In this document: piece by piece, positions 17,600-26,869 of the stretch | Layout of the letters: every line of letters begins with the position of its first letter | How positions within the stretch are numbered: position 1 is the stretch's first letter | NCBI RefSeq assembly: GCF_000718015.1 | Contig: NZ_JODY01000036.1 | Coordinates: forward strand, 1 to 61,450 | Length of the DNA stretch: 61,450 bases | Direction of reading: 5' to 3' | Source: Streptomyces catenulae | Lineage (GTDB): Bacteria; Actinomycetota; Actinomycetes; Streptomycetales; Streptomycetaceae | Translations under genes and position numbers: made by a program | Notes under the pieces: model-generated | What the model was told of the DNA's origin: nothing | Database searches by the model: none | Seen by the model: only the letters and a program-made list of their open reading frames with translations

Positions 17600-18577
17600 T
17601 CAGCCGCCGATCAGCGGGTAGTGGTCGGAGAGATTGGTGTACGTGTACCGCTTGCCCCAGCTGGAGACGGTCCAGGGGGCCGACTCCTCCTTGACCACCG
17701 TGTTCTTCCAGCCGGTCGGGCGGGCGTGGCCGTTGCGGTGCAGGACGTAGTCCAGGTCCTCGCGGGGATCGTTCGGGTAGCGGTCCTTCGCGATGGAGTT
17801 CTCCTGCGTGTCGAAGGAGTACGGGTGGCCGGTGCGGCTGTCGGCGGGGGCGAGGTCGGCGTCGGCGAGGAGCGCGTCGTACTCGGGGGAGCGGGAGTCG
17901 ATGTTGAAGTCGCCGGTGACCATCACCTCCTCGTCGGCGGGGATCTGCTTCGCGTCCAGGAACGTGTCCATCTCCTTCAGCTGCGAGGCGCGGTCGGCGG
18001 CTGCCTCGCCCGCCTTGCAGCCGGAGTCCGTCGACTGGGTGTGGGTGCCCACGACGTGCACCTTCGTGCCGTTCACATCCAGGACGGCGTAGACGAAACC
18101 CTTGTTGGAGAGGGCGTCCGAGCCGCAGGCGTCCTTGTAGACGTACTGCTCCTTGCGGAGCACGGGCCACTTGCTCAGCAGCGTCACCCCGCCGTCCTCC
18201 GGGGTCACCGCGGAGTAGGCGCCGCCGGTGGCGTCCCAGCCGTCCTTGGAGCGGCCGACCACCGGGGTCTGGTACGGATACTCCGCCGCCGCCCGGGACT
18301 TGAGGGCGTCCGAGGAGGAGTTGTCGAACGCCTCCTCCAGGACCACGACGTCATTGCCCCGGAAGAAGTCCGCGTCGGGTATCGCCTGGGCCCGGTGGTC
18401 CTGGCCCCAGTTGGGGTAGAGCGTCTTGCTCATCAGGAACGTGTTGTACGTGAGGACCTTCAGCCGCGGGGGCGGCGCCGTGGCCGAGGCGCCGGGCGCG
18501 GTGGCGGCGAGGGCGGTGGCGGTCAGCGCCGCGGTGATCACGGCGGACCGGCGGACGCGCGGCGAGAGGTACGACAC
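17600..18577 (-). CDS. Secreted sphingomyelinase C-like phosphodiesterase
   Basis: A 325-residue exported enzyme of the endonuclease/exonuclease/phosphatase fold. After an Arg-rich start, a signal peptide with core AVITAALTATALAATA and a GASATA cleavage region leads to LKVLTYNTFLMSKTLYPNWG. Metal/catalytic motifs are VVVLEEAFDN (Glu), VVGTHTQSTDSGC, MVTGDFNIDSRSPEYD and LSDHYPLIG (Asp-His). This arrangement is typical of bacterial neutral sphingomyelinases that split sphingomyelin to ceramide and phosphocholine. The start is GTG 18577, with a close AGGGAG site. Two Cys pairs (DACGSD, DSGCKAG) may form disulfides. Confidence 0.85.
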   Translation of the reverse strand: MSYLSPRVRRSAVITAALTATALAATAPGASATAPPPRLKVLTYNTFLMSKTLYPNWGQDHRAQAIPDADFFRGNDVVVLEEAFDNSSSDALKSRAAAEYPYQTPVVGRSKDGWDATGGAYSAVTPEDGGVTLLSKWPVLRKEQYVYKDACGSDALSNKGFVYAVLDVNGTKVHVVGTHTQSTDSGCKAGEAAADRASQLKEMDTFLDAKQIPADEEVMVTGDFNIDSRSPEYDALLADADLAPADSRTGHPYSFDTQENSIAKDRYPNDPREDLDYVLHRNGHARPTGWKNTVVKEESAPWTVSSWGKRYTYTNLSDHYPLIGG

Positions 18578-18706
18578 GGAAACTCCCTGTGGGGGGTGGG
18601 GGAATGACCCGGCGCCGCCCATCCAACCAGCCGCGGTTACCTCTTGGTAACCGCTGGGTGTGCACGGGATTCCCCGGCGGTGACGACCGGCCCCACGGGA
18701 GCGGAC

Positions 18707-18743
18707 GGGGCCGGGGGCGCGACCACCGCGCGCCCCCGGCCCC
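18707..18743 (-). terminator. Hairpin terminator after the M1 peptidase gene
   Basis: A perfect 15-bp stem (GGGGCCGGGGGCGCG with its complement) and a 7-nt loop lie 17 bp beyond the peptidase stop codon on the minus strand, separating it from the sphingomyelinase-like gene. Confidence 0.6.
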
Positions 18744-18760
18744 TGGTACGCCGTGCGTGC

Positions 18761-20263
18761 TCAGCCCCGGTGGGCCGCGTGCGCGGCGGCGATCTTCGGC
18801 CAGGACGCGGGGCGCGGCGCCGGGGTCGCGCCGCGGGCGCCGAGGGCCTGCCGGGCCGCACCCGCCGACGGCTTGGACGGCTGGAACAGCCAGGTGTCGA
18901 AGAAGTCCGCGAGCGGCTTGCCGGACTTCTTCTCGGCGAACGCCACGAAGTCGGCGACCGAGGCGTTGCCGTACGCGTGCTCCTGCGGCCAGGACTTGAG
19001 CAGACCGAAGAAGACCTTGTCACCGACCTTGTTGCGGAGCGCCTGGAGGGCCACCGCGCCACGGTCGTAGACGGCGCCGTCGAACTGGTTGTCCGGGCCC
19101 GGGTCGCCGGGCTTCACGGTCCAGAACGGGTCGTCGGCCGGGTGCTGGTCGTAGACGTAGTCGGCCAGCTCCTGCGCGGTGCCCTCGCCCTCCTTCTCGG
19201 ACCAGAGCCACTGCGCGTACGCCGCGAAGCCCTCGTTGATCCAGATGTCCTTCCAGTCCTTCAGCGAGACGCTGTCGCCGTACCACTGGTGCGCCAGCTC
19301 GTGGACGACGACGGAGACGTTGGCGCCGCGGTCGAACGCCTTCTTCCCGTAGAACGGGCGGGTCTGGGTCTCCAGCGCGTACCCGGCCGGAACGTTGGGG
19401 ACGTAGCCGCCGACGGCGTTGAAGGGGTAGCGGCCGTAGAGCGTCTCCAGCCAGTCGGTGATCTCGGAGGTGCGCTCGATGCTGGCGCGGGCGGCGCCCT
19501 CGTTGGCGCCGAGGTCCTTGCTGACGGCGTTGATCACCGGCACGCCGCCCTCGGTGGTGCCGGTGGTGAGGTCGAACTTGCCGATGGCGAGCGTCGTCAG
19601 ATACGTGGCCTGCGGCTTGTCGGAACGCCAGTTGTAGCGCGTCCAGCCGAGCTTGGAGGTCTGCGAGGCCAGCACGCCGTTGCTGATCGCCTGGGTGCCG
19701 TCCGGCACCGCGACGGAGATGTCGTACGTCGCCTTGTCGGTAGGGTGGTCGTTGCTCGGGTACCACCACACGGCGGACTCCGGCTCCTGCGCCGCCACCC
19801 CGCCGTCGGGCGTCCGGGCCCACGCGGTGTAGCCGCCGATCTTCACCTCGGACGGCTTGCCCGCGTACCGCACCACGACGCTGATCTGCTTGCCGCGCTC
19901 CAGCGGCGTCGCCGGGGTGATCTCCAGCTCATGGGCGCCCGAGGTGGTGAACCGCGCCTTCCTGCCGTCGACGCGGACCTCGTCGACCTTGAGCCCGAAG
20001 TCGAGGTTGAAGCGGGACAGGTCCTGGGTGGTCCTGGCGAGCAGCGTCGCCGTGCCCTCCAGCAGGTCGGTCCTCGGCTGGTACTTCAGGCGCAGGTCGT
20101 AGTGGGAGACGTCGTAGCCGCCGTTCCCGCTCTCCGGGTAGTAGGAGTCGCCCGCACCGGGCGCGCCGGGGGTGAAGCTCGCCGCCGATGCCGGGATCGC
20201 CAGCAGCAGACTGAGCGCCGCCGCGCCCGGGACGAGGAGTCTGTGACGCACCGAGTCCTCCAA
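18761..20263 (-). CDS. Secreted M1-family metallopeptidase
   Basis: A 500-residue exported zinc aminopeptidase-type protein. A signal peptide (LLVPGAAALSLLLAIPASAA) is followed by the N-terminal beta domain (YDVSHYDLRLKYQP) and the gluzincin domain with HELAHQWYGD (His321, His325) and the downstream Glu344 in WINEGFAAYAQW. It lacks the large C-terminal domain of PepN, so it is about half that size. The exopeptidase GAMEN loop is replaced by GYALETQ, which may change amino-terminal recognition. It is divergent from a small secreted protein gene at 20504. Confidence 0.9.
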   Translation of the reverse strand: MEDSVRHRLLVPGAAALSLLLAIPASAASFTPGAPGAGDSYYPESGNGGYDVSHYDLRLKYQPRTDLLEGTATLLARTTQDLSRFNLDFGLKVDEVRVDGRKARFTTSGAHELEITPATPLERGKQISVVVRYAGKPSEVKIGGYTAWARTPDGGVAAQEPESAVWWYPSNDHPTDKATYDISVAVPDGTQAISNGVLASQTSKLGWTRYNWRSDKPQATYLTTLAIGKFDLTTGTTEGGVPVINAVSKDLGANEGAARASIERTSEITDWLETLYGRYPFNAVGGYVPNVPAGYALETQTRPFYGKKAFDRGANVSVVVHELAHQWYGDSVSLKDWKDIWINEGFAAYAQWLWSEKEGEGTAQELADYVYDQHPADDPFWTVKPGDPGPDNQFDGAVYDRGAVALQALRNKVGDKVFFGLLKSWPQEHAYGNASVADFVAFAEKKSGKPLADFFDTWLFQPSKPSAGAARQALGARGATPAPRPASWPKIAAAHAAHRG

Positions 20264-20329
20264 CTCGTAGGGGTGGTGGAACCGTTCCGACCCTATGTAC
20301 GCCCCCGCCCCTCGTCATGTCCATGGCCC

Positions 20330-20353
20330 CAGATGACACATGAACGACATCTG
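20330..20353. promoter_or_regulatory. Inverted repeat in the peptidase/small-protein divergent gap
   Basis: CAGATG (20330-20335) and CATCTG (20348-20353) form a dyad with a 12-bp spacer, in the middle of the 240-bp gap between the divergent peptidase and small secreted protein genes. It could serve a shared regulator. Confidence 0.3.
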
Positions 20354-20503
20354 TGTAGCTGCCAGTTGCTTCACCGCGACTTCCCCGCAGGCGTACGGAC
20401 ACCGGAGCGGCGGTGTGTGGCGAAAGCCGGGTCGGGTAGGCGGAGCACCGACCGAAGTACGGGGCCACTTGCCCGCGTACGGGAAGCAAACGGGGAGAAG
20501 CAG

Positions 20504-20827
20504 ATGAAGTGGCGTTTTCGTGCGGCCCTCGCCGTCGGTGCGGTGACGGCGTCGGTGCTGCCGGTTGCCTCCGGGGCCGGTGCCGCCGAGCTGACAACCG
20601 GCACGGTGTACACGACAGGCACCTGGACGGCCGCCTACAAGTGTGCGATCAGGTCGAAGAAGGACTCGCACCTGGTGCTGTATCTGACCGGCAAGGGGAA
20701 GGCGGGCAGCCGTGCACAGGCGGAGGCGAAGGCCAAGAAGGATTACCGGAAGCGTCTCGCCCACAAGGGTCATGGCTTCCACACCGTCCCCGGCTCCTGC
20801 ACCATGTCCGGGATGGGGCCTGTCTGA
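20504..20827 (+). CDS. Small secreted basic protein, unknown function
   Basis: I do not recognise a family. The 107-residue product has a clean signal peptide (FRAALAVGAVTASVLPVASG, cleavage near AGAAEL), giving a mature protein of about 79 residues. It is rich in Lys/Arg (GKGKAGSRAQAEAKAKKDYR) and has exactly two cysteines (YKCAIR, GSCTMS), consistent with one disulfide. The ATG at 20504 follows GGGGAGAAG. A perfect hairpin follows the stop. It diverges from an exported M1 peptidase, which could act on the same extracellular target or share control. Confidence 0.7.
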   Translation: MKWRFRAALAVGAVTASVLPVASGAGAAELTTGTVYTTGTWTAAYKCAIRSKKDSHLVLYLTGKGKAGSRAQAEAKAKKDYRKRLAHKGHGFHTVPGSCTMSGMGPV

Positions 20828-20852
20828 CGGACGGGTGTGACACCGTGAGCGA

Positions 20853-20883
20853 CGCGACCGCCGGGCCCGGCCCGGCGGTCGCG
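20853..20883. terminator. Hairpin after the small secreted protein gene
   Basis: A 14-bp stem (CGCGACCGCCGGGC and its complement) with a 3-nt loop lies between the small protein gene and the convergent D-amino-acid oxidase-like gene, and can serve both. Confidence 0.6.
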
Positions 20884-20945
20884 CCATGTGCGGGGTCCCG
20901 CCGCGGGACCGTTTCCTGGCCGCGGCGGGAAGGTGAAGCCAGGAC

Positions 20946-21941
20946 CTACGCGACCGGAACCTCCCGCACCAGCCGTCCGACCTCGTCGGCGCAGCCCCAG
21001 GCCACGGTGACGCCGGCGCCGCCGTGGCCGTAGTTGTGGACGCACCAGGCGCCGCCGGGCAGCCGCTCGCCCTCCAGCCGGACCGCGGGGCGGGCCGGGC
21101 GCAGGCCCACCCGGTGCGCCAGGATCTCGGCGTCGGCCAGCGCGGGGAACCGGCGGGCGGCGCGCGCCACGATCGCCTCGGCCACCGCCGGGTCGGGCTC
21201 CGTCGACCAGGCGTGCTCATGGGCGGTGCCGCCGACCACCACGCCGTAGGGCTGCGGCAGGACGTAGGTGGTGTCCGCGGCGCCCGGGGCGGCGGAGACG
21301 TACCACTCCTCGACGCCGGGGTCGGCCACCACGACCAACTGGCCCTGCACCGGGTGGACCTGCGGGTCCGGCACCAGTTCGCGGGCGCCGAGACCGGAGC
21401 AGTTCACCACCACCGCGGCTTCCTGGCCCGCCTCGGTGAGCGAGGTGAACGTGGCGCGCTCCACCACACCGCCCGCGGCGCGCAACCGCTCCTCCAGGTA
21501 GTGCAGATGGGTCGGCATGTCGACGAGCGAGGTCAGGGCACGCCAGCCGGTGTGGCCCTCGGACACCTCGTCCGGGCGGGCCCGGCGCAGCCCCGGCACG
21601 GCGGAGTACCAGGCGGCGAGCGGATCGGCACCGGCGTCCGGCCCGCCGGGCGCCGCGGGCTCGGTCATCGTCCCGGCCACCATCCGCGCCCCGGTCTCCC
21701 GCGGCCGCTCGGCGAGCTGCGCCAGGACCTCGAAGCCGCGCAGCGACCACCGCACCGCCGGGGCGTGCGGCCGGATGCGGTAGGGCCAGCACAGCCCGCC
21801 GGCCACCGCGGAGGTGGAGTCGGCGGCCGGGTCCCGGCTCACCAGCCGCACCCGGTAGCCGCCCTCCGCCAGCGTGATGGCCGAGGTCAGACCGATGACA
21901 CCGCCACCGATCACCAGAATGTCGTTCGCCTCGCTCGTCAT
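20946..21941 (-). CDS. D-amino-acid oxidase-like FAD oxidoreductase
   Basis: A 331-residue flavoprotein. The Rossmann motif ILVIGGGVIGLTSAITLAEG binds FAD. SAVAGGLCWPYR, YVLPQPYGVVVGGT, HRVGLRPARPAVRLE (substrate-carboxylate Arg) and CVHNYGHGGAGVTVAWGCA match the D-amino-acid/D-aspartate oxidase family. The expected reaction is oxidative deamination of a D-amino acid to a 2-oxo acid, ammonia and peroxide; substrate unknown. Length is normal for the family. The gene stands alone and diverges from the FUSC protein gene. Confidence 0.85.
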   Translation of the reverse strand: MTSEANDILVIGGGVIGLTSAITLAEGGYRVRLVSRDPAADSTSAVAGGLCWPYRIRPHAPAVRWSLRGFEVLAQLAERPRETGARMVAGTMTEPAAPGGPDAGADPLAAWYSAVPGLRRARPDEVSEGHTGWRALTSLVDMPTHLHYLEERLRAAGGVVERATFTSLTEAGQEAAVVVNCSGLGARELVPDPQVHPVQGQLVVVADPGVEEWYVSAAPGAADTTYVLPQPYGVVVGGTAHEHAWSTEPDPAVAEAIVARAARRFPALADAEILAHRVGLRPARPAVRLEGERLPGGAWCVHNYGHGGAGVTVAWGCADEVGRLVREVPVA

Positions 21942-22160
21942 ACCTGGACGCTATCGGCTGCCGTCCGAACGGGCGAGAGCGGGCCCGCCCACGGACGGCC
22001 CACGCGAGCGGGTGATCCGGGGCGCGGACGCGGGGCGCGCGCGGCGGCGCGCGGTGGGGGGAACGTCGCAGGTCGGGGGCAGACCGTAGGCTGGAGACCA
22101 GCACCGTCGGCCGATGTCGCCCCTCGGATCGTGTTCGTCATCCGTCGACTGAGGAGGCAC

Positions 22161-24167
22161 ATGCCCCGCGCCCCGCGGGCCGTTCCCGTCTGGCTCGCCC
22201 ACCCGTTCCGCTGGCAGCGGCTGCCCGTGCCGTGGCCCGCCGTCGTCCGCGGCGCACTCTGCGCGGGCCCGCTGCTCGGCGCCGGGATCGCCACCGGCCA
22301 CCCGGCGCCCGGCGTCCTGACCGGGCTCGGCTCGATGATGGCCGGGGTCAACGACCGGCCCGGCACCCGGCGCACCGGCATGGTCCACATCGGACTGCCC
22401 GCCCTCGCCTGCGGCCTCGGCACGCTGATCGGCGCCTCGCTGCAGTCCGCGCACGCCGGATGGTGGACGGTGCCCGCGCTCTGCGCCGTCGCCTTCGTCT
22501 CCGGCGCCGCGAGCGTGGCCGGACCGGTCCGCTCGACCGCCGGGGTGCAGATGCTCGCCACCGCCGTCCTCGGCGCGGGGATGCCGCTGCCCGGCTCACC
22601 CTGGGCGAAGAGCCTCTACGTCCTCGCCGGGTGCGCCTGGCTGCTGCTGTTGCGGCTGGTGCTGCGCTCGCCCCGGCCGCCCGGTGGCCCGCTCGGCGGT
22701 GAGCGGGCCGCCGTCGCCGCCGTCTTCGACGCACTGTCCGACGCGCTCGCCGCGGTCGGCGGCGAGGGCGCGGAACCGGCCCGGCGCCGCCTGACCTCGG
22801 CCCTGGACCGGGCCGACGAGGCGCTGCGGCTGCGCCGCCTCACCGACCGGCTGCTGCGCCGCACGGTCCGTACCGAAGAGGCGCTGCTGGCCGAGCGGTT
22901 CGCCGCGGCGGCCGCGCTCTGCGAGGCGAGCGTGGCGCTCCTGTGGGAGGGACGGCCGCTGCCCGCCGCGGTCGCGGAGAGCCCCCGCCGGTTCGCCGCG
23001 GCGCTGCGCACCGGGGAGGCCCCCGGCCGCCTCTCCGCTCCCGCCAACAACTCGGCCGCCCGCGGCGCCTTCGACCGCGCGCTGCTGGCCGCGGCCGTCG
23101 TCTTCGCCCGGTCCGAGCCGTCACCGGCGTACGGGGCGGCGGAGCCGGGCGCGGTGGCCGCGGTGCCCGGATCCGCGGCGCCGTCCGACCGGCCCGGCCG
23201 GATCCGCGGCTTCCTGGACCGGCGTACCCGGCGGGGCCGCGATCTGCTGGGGCCCGCGGCCCGGGACTACGGGCTGCGCGTCGCCGTCTGCATCGGCGCC
23301 AGCACCGCGGTCGCGCTGCTGCTCCACCCCGTGCACTGGTACTGGCTCCCGGCCACCGCGACCTTCCTGGTCAAGCCCGATCTGGGGCCGCTGTTCTCGC
23401 GGACCGTCAACCGCTTCGCCGGGACCGTCGCGGGCGTCCTGGTCTTCGCGCTGGGCAGCGCGGTGCTGCCCGGCTCCTGGTGGCCGGCGCTGGCCGCGGG
23501 CATCGGCGGCGCGGTGCTGCCGTTCGCCACCCGCCACTTCGCGCTGCAGACCTCGGCGATCACCTTCATGGTGCTGGCGTTCGTCTGGGTGGGCGGCGAC
23601 CCGCAGGCGGCGGGGGAGCGGATCGCGGACACCGCCATCGCCTGCGGCATCGTCCTCGTCGTCGGGCATCTGCCGCGGCTGGCCGATCCCCGCCGCCGGA
23701 TCGCGCAGCGGGCGGTGTCGGCGCTGCGTGCCACGGAGGCGTATCTGCGGCATGTGCTGGCGGCCGAGCCCGGCGCCGGGACCACCGCGGAGCGGCTGGC
23801 GCTGCGCCGGAACGCCTACCACGCGCTGGGCCAGGCCCGCACGGCCGCCGAGACCGCCACCGCGGAACTCCTCGCCGCCCGCGACCGCAACCCGGACTGG
23901 CCCGCGATCCTCACCGCCGCCGAACGCATCGTGGACGCCGCGACCGCCGCCGCGATCCGGATCGACCACGGTGCGCGGCGGCCCAGCCCCGAGGAGGCGG
24001 CCCGGCTCGGTGAGGCGCTGTCCGCGATGGCCGCCGCGCTGGCCGACCCCGGCCACCGACTGCCGCACCTCCACGACCGCCCGGTCGCGCCCGTCCCGGA
24101 CTGCGCCACGCTCACCGACGTCGCCGCCGAACTGGAACGGATGCGGGGGCACACGGGCGCACTCTGA
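22161..24167 (+). CDS. FUSC-family membrane protein (aromatic-acid-exporter type)
   Basis: A 668-residue membrane protein with two sets of hydrophobic helices (about residues 20-175 and 370-525) joined by a soluble helical region, then a cytoplasmic C-terminal part. The second set has the FUSC signature LLHPVHWYWLPATATFLVKP and FSRTVNRFAGTVAGVLVF. Relatives include fusaric-acid-resistance proteins and AaeB-type exporters, so export of an aromatic or weak acid is plausible but unproven. ATG 22161 has an excellent GAGGAGG site four bases upstream; reading further upstream runs antisense through the oxidase gene. Confidence 0.85.
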   Translation: MPRAPRAVPVWLAHPFRWQRLPVPWPAVVRGALCAGPLLGAGIATGHPAPGVLTGLGSMMAGVNDRPGTRRTGMVHIGLPALACGLGTLIGASLQSAHAGWWTVPALCAVAFVSGAASVAGPVRSTAGVQMLATAVLGAGMPLPGSPWAKSLYVLAGCAWLLLLRLVLRSPRPPGGPLGGERAAVAAVFDALSDALAAVGGEGAEPARRRLTSALDRADEALRLRRLTDRLLRRTVRTEEALLAERFAAAAALCEASVALLWEGRPLPAAVAESPRRFAAALRTGEAPGRLSAPANNSAARGAFDRALLAAAVVFARSEPSPAYGAAEPGAVAAVPGSAAPSDRPGRIRGFLDRRTRRGRDLLGPAARDYGLRVAVCIGASTAVALLLHPVHWYWLPATATFLVKPDLGPLFSRTVNRFAGTVAGVLVFALGSAVLPGSWWPALAAGIGGAVLPFATRHFALQTSAITFMVLAFVWVGGDPQAAGERIADTAIACGIVLVVGHLPRLADPRRRIAQRAVSALRATEAYLRHVLAAEPGAGTTAERLALRRNAYHALGQARTAAETATAELLAARDRNPDWPAILTAAERIVDAATAAAIRIDHGARRPSPEEAARLGEALSAMAAALADPGHRLPHLHDRPVAPVPDCATLTDVAAELERMRGHTGAL

Positions 24168-24207
24168 GCGGGCCGCCCGGCCCGGACCCGCGCTGCCCGG
24201 CCACGAC

Positions 24208-24252
24208 ACGGAGGCGGGGCCCCGCGGACAACCCGCGAGGCCCCGCCTCCGT
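24208..24252. terminator. Bidirectional terminator between the FUSC gene and tex
   Basis: ACGGAGGCGGGGCC pairs perfectly with GGCCCCGCCTCCGT (14 bp). Inside, after a one-base mismatch, CGCGG and CCGCG add a second 5-bp stem. It lies in the 108-bp gap between convergent genes. Confidence 0.65.
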
Positions 24253-24275
24253 ACGTCAGGGTCCGGCGCCCCGGC

Positions 24276-26681
24276 TCAGCGGCGCCTGCCGTTGCCGCCC
24301 TCGCCGCCGCCGAGCAGACCGGCCCGGCGCAGCGCGTCGGCCATCGCGTCGTTGGCGGGCGCCGGACCCTGCCCGCCCCGGCGGTCGCCGCCGCGTCCGC
24401 CGCCCGACCGGGGCGCGCCGCCGCGCCCGCCGGAGCGTCGGCCGTCCGGCCGCTGCCCCTCCCGGCGCTCACCGCCGCCGCGCCGCTCACCCCCGGCCCT
24501 CGCCTCGCGCCCGGGCTCGTCGTCCAGCCGCAGGGTCAGCGAGATCCGCTTGCGCGGGATGTCGACGTCGAGGACCTTGACCCGCACGATGTCGCCGGGC
24601 TTGACCACCTCGCGCGGGTCCTTGACGAACGTCTTCGACATCGCGGAGACATGCACCAGACCGTCCTGGTGGACGCCGACGTCCACGAACGCGCCGAACG
24701 CGGCGACATTGGTGACCACACCCTCCAGGACCATCCCCGGCGTCAGGTCGCCGATCTTCTCCACCCCGTCCTTGAACGTCGCGGTCCGGAACTCCGGACG
24801 CGGGTCCCGGCCCGGCTTCTCCAGCTCCTGGAGGATGTCGCCGACGGTCGGCAGCCCGAACGCGTCGTCGACGAAATCGGCCGGACGCAGCGACCGCAGC
24901 ACCGTGGCGTTGCCGATCAGCGTGCCCACCGCGCCGCCCGCCGCGGAGGCCATCCGGCGCACCACCGGGTACGCCTCCGGGTGCACGCTGGAGGCATCCA
25001 GCGGGTCGTCGCCGCCGCGGATCCGCAGGAACCCGGCGCACTGCTCGTACGCCTTCGGGCCGAGGCGCGAGACGTCCTTGAGCGCCTTGCGGGAGCGGAA
25101 GGGGCCGTTGGTGTCGCGGTGCGTCACGATGTTCTCGGCCAGCCCCGAGCTGATGCCGGAGACCCGCGAGAGCAGCGGCGCGGAGGCGGTGTTGACGTCC
25201 ACGCCGACGCCGTTCACACAGTCCTCGACCACCGCGTCCAGCGACCGCGACAGCTTCACCTCGGACAGGTCGTGCTGGTACTGGCCGACGCCGATCGACT
25301 TCGGGTCGATCTTGACGAGTTCGGCCAGCGGGTCCTGGAGACGCCGGGCGATCGAGACGGCGCCGCGCAGCGACACATCCATCCCGGGCAGCTCCTGCGA
25401 GGCGAACGCCGAGGCGGAGTAGACCGACGCGCCCGCCTCGGAGACCATCACCTTCGTCAGCTTCAGCTCCGGCTGCGCGGCGATCAGATCGGCGGCCAGC
25501 TTGTCCGTCTCGCGGGAGGCGGTGCCGTTGCCGATCGCGATCAGCTCGACGCCGTGCTCCTTCGCCAGCCGCGCCAGCGTGGCCAGCGACGCGTCCCACT
25601 TCTGCTGCGGCACATGCGGGTAGATCGTCTCCGTCGCGGCGACCTTGCCGGTCGCGTCCACCACGGCCACCTTCACCCCCGTACGGAAACCGGGGTCCAG
25701 ACCCATCGTCGCGCGCGTCCCGGCGGGCGCCGCCAGCAGCAGATCGCGCAGGTTGGAGGCGAAGACCCGGACCGCCTCGTCCTCGGCCGCCTGCCGCAGC
25801 CGCAGCCGCAGATCGATGCCGAGATGGACCAGGACGCGGGTGCGCCAGGCCCAGCGGACGGTGTCCAGCAGCCAGCCGTCGCCCGGCCGCCCGCGGTCCG
25901 CGATCCCGAACTTCGCCGCGATGGCCTGCTCGTACGAGGTACGGCCCTCGACGGGCTGCGCGTCCGGCTCCAGCGCGAGGTCGAGGATCTCCTCCTTCTC
26001 ACCGCGGAGCATCGCCAGCACCCGGTGCGAGGGCAGCTCGGTGAACGGCTCCGCGAAGTCGAAGTAGTCGGCGAACTTCGCGCCCGCCTCCTCCTTGCCC
26101 TCGCGCACCTTCGCGCCGACCCGCCCGCGCGACCACATCCGTTCCCGCAGCTCACCGATGAGGTCCGCGTCCTCGCCGAACCGCTCGGTGAGGATCGCCC
26201 GCGCGCCCTCCAGCGCCGCGGCGGGATCGGCGACGCCCTTGTCGGCGGAGACGAACGCCGCCGCGGCCGCCTGCGGCTCCACCGACGGGTCCGTCAGCAG
26301 CCCGTCGGCGAGCGGCTCCAGCCCCGCCTCCCGCGCGATCTGCGCCTTCGTCCGCCGCTTGGGCTTGTACGGGAGGTAGATGTCCTCCAGCCGCGCCTTG
26401 GACTCCGCGCCCCGGATCCGCGCCTCCAGCGCCTCGTCCAGCTTGCCCTGGGAGCGGACGGATTCCAGGATCGCGGTGCGCCGCTCCTCCAGCTCCCGCA
26501 GATAGCGCAGCCGCTCCTCCAGCGCGCGCAGCTGCGCGTCGTCGAGCATCTCGGTGGCTTCCTTGCGGTAGCGCGCGATGAACGGGACCGTCGAGCCGCC
26601 GTCCAGCAGCGCGACCGCGGCCGTCACCTGCCGCTCCCTGACGCCGAGCTCCCCGGCGATCCTCGCTTCGATGGACACCAT
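24276..26681 (-). CDS. tex: Tex-family RNA-binding transcription accessory protein
   Basis: About 801 residues in the Tex order: N-terminal helical domain ([37 protein letters not shown]), a YqgF-like RNase-H fold ([19 protein letters not shown]), helix-hairpin-helix repeats ([17 protein letters not shown]) and an S1 domain ([20 protein letters not shown]). The protein ends in an Arg/Gly-rich tail of about 70 residues, absent from E. coli Tex, which probably adds nonspecific RNA binding. It acts in the cytoplasm on RNA/transcription complexes. The start is ATG 26681 or the adjacent GTG 26678, which is better spaced from GAGG. Confidence 0.92.
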   Translation of the reverse strand: MVSIEARIAGELGVRERQVTAAVALLDGGSTVPFIARYRKEATEMLDDAQLRALEERLRYLRELEERRTAILESVRSQGKLDEALEARIRGAESKARLEDIYLPYKPKRRTKAQIAREAGLEPLADGLLTDPSVEPQAAAAAFVSADKGVADPAAALEGARAILTERFGEDADLIGELRERMWSRGRVGAKVREGKEEAGAKFADYFDFAEPFTELPSHRVLAMLRGEKEEILDLALEPDAQPVEGRTSYEQAIAAKFGIADRGRPGDGWLLDTVRWAWRTRVLVHLGIDLRLRLRQAAEDEAVRVFASNLRDLLLAAPAGTRATMGLDPGFRTGVKVAVVDATGKVAATETIYPHVPQQKWDASLATLARLAKEHGVELIAIGNGTASRETDKLAADLIAAQPELKLTKVMVSEAGASVYSASAFASQELPGMDVSLRGAVSIARRLQDPLAELVKIDPKSIGVGQYQHDLSEVKLSRSLDAVVEDCVNGVGVDVNTASAPLLSRVSGISSGLAENIVTHRDTNGPFRSRKALKDVSRLGPKAYEQCAGFLRIRGGDDPLDASSVHPEAYPVVRRMASAAGGAVGTLIGNATVLRSLRPADFVDDAFGLPTVGDILQELEKPGRDPRPEFRTATFKDGVEKIGDLTPGMVLEGVVTNVAAFGAFVDVGVHQDGLVHVSAMSKTFVKDPREVVKPGDIVRVKVLDVDIPRKRISLTLRLDDEPGREARAGGERRGGGERREGQRPDGRRSGGRGGAPRSGGGRGGDRRGGQGPAPANDAMADALRRAGLLGGGEGGNGRRR

Positions 26682-26808
26682 GACCTCGGTGGATGCCGTC
26701 ACGTTGAACCAGACCCGCCTTCCCGCGCTCGCTTGAGCCTGCATTGTGCAGGTTCGGCGGTCGCGGTGTCGCACCGCCCGGCCGGGAGCGCCGGGTTGTG
26801 AGAAGGCG

Positions 26809-26852
26809 CACGCCCGCCCGGCGCCCCCGTACGGGAACGGCGGACGGGCGTG
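26809..26852 (-). terminator. Imperfect hairpin after the SCO6745-family gene
   Basis: CACGCCCGCCCG at 26809-26820 pairs with 26841-26852 at 11 of 12 positions (one G:C-to-C:A mismatch). It begins 17 bp past the stop codon on the minus strand, upstream of tex. Confidence 0.4.
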
Positions 26853-26869
26853 GCGCCCGGGGCGGCGGG

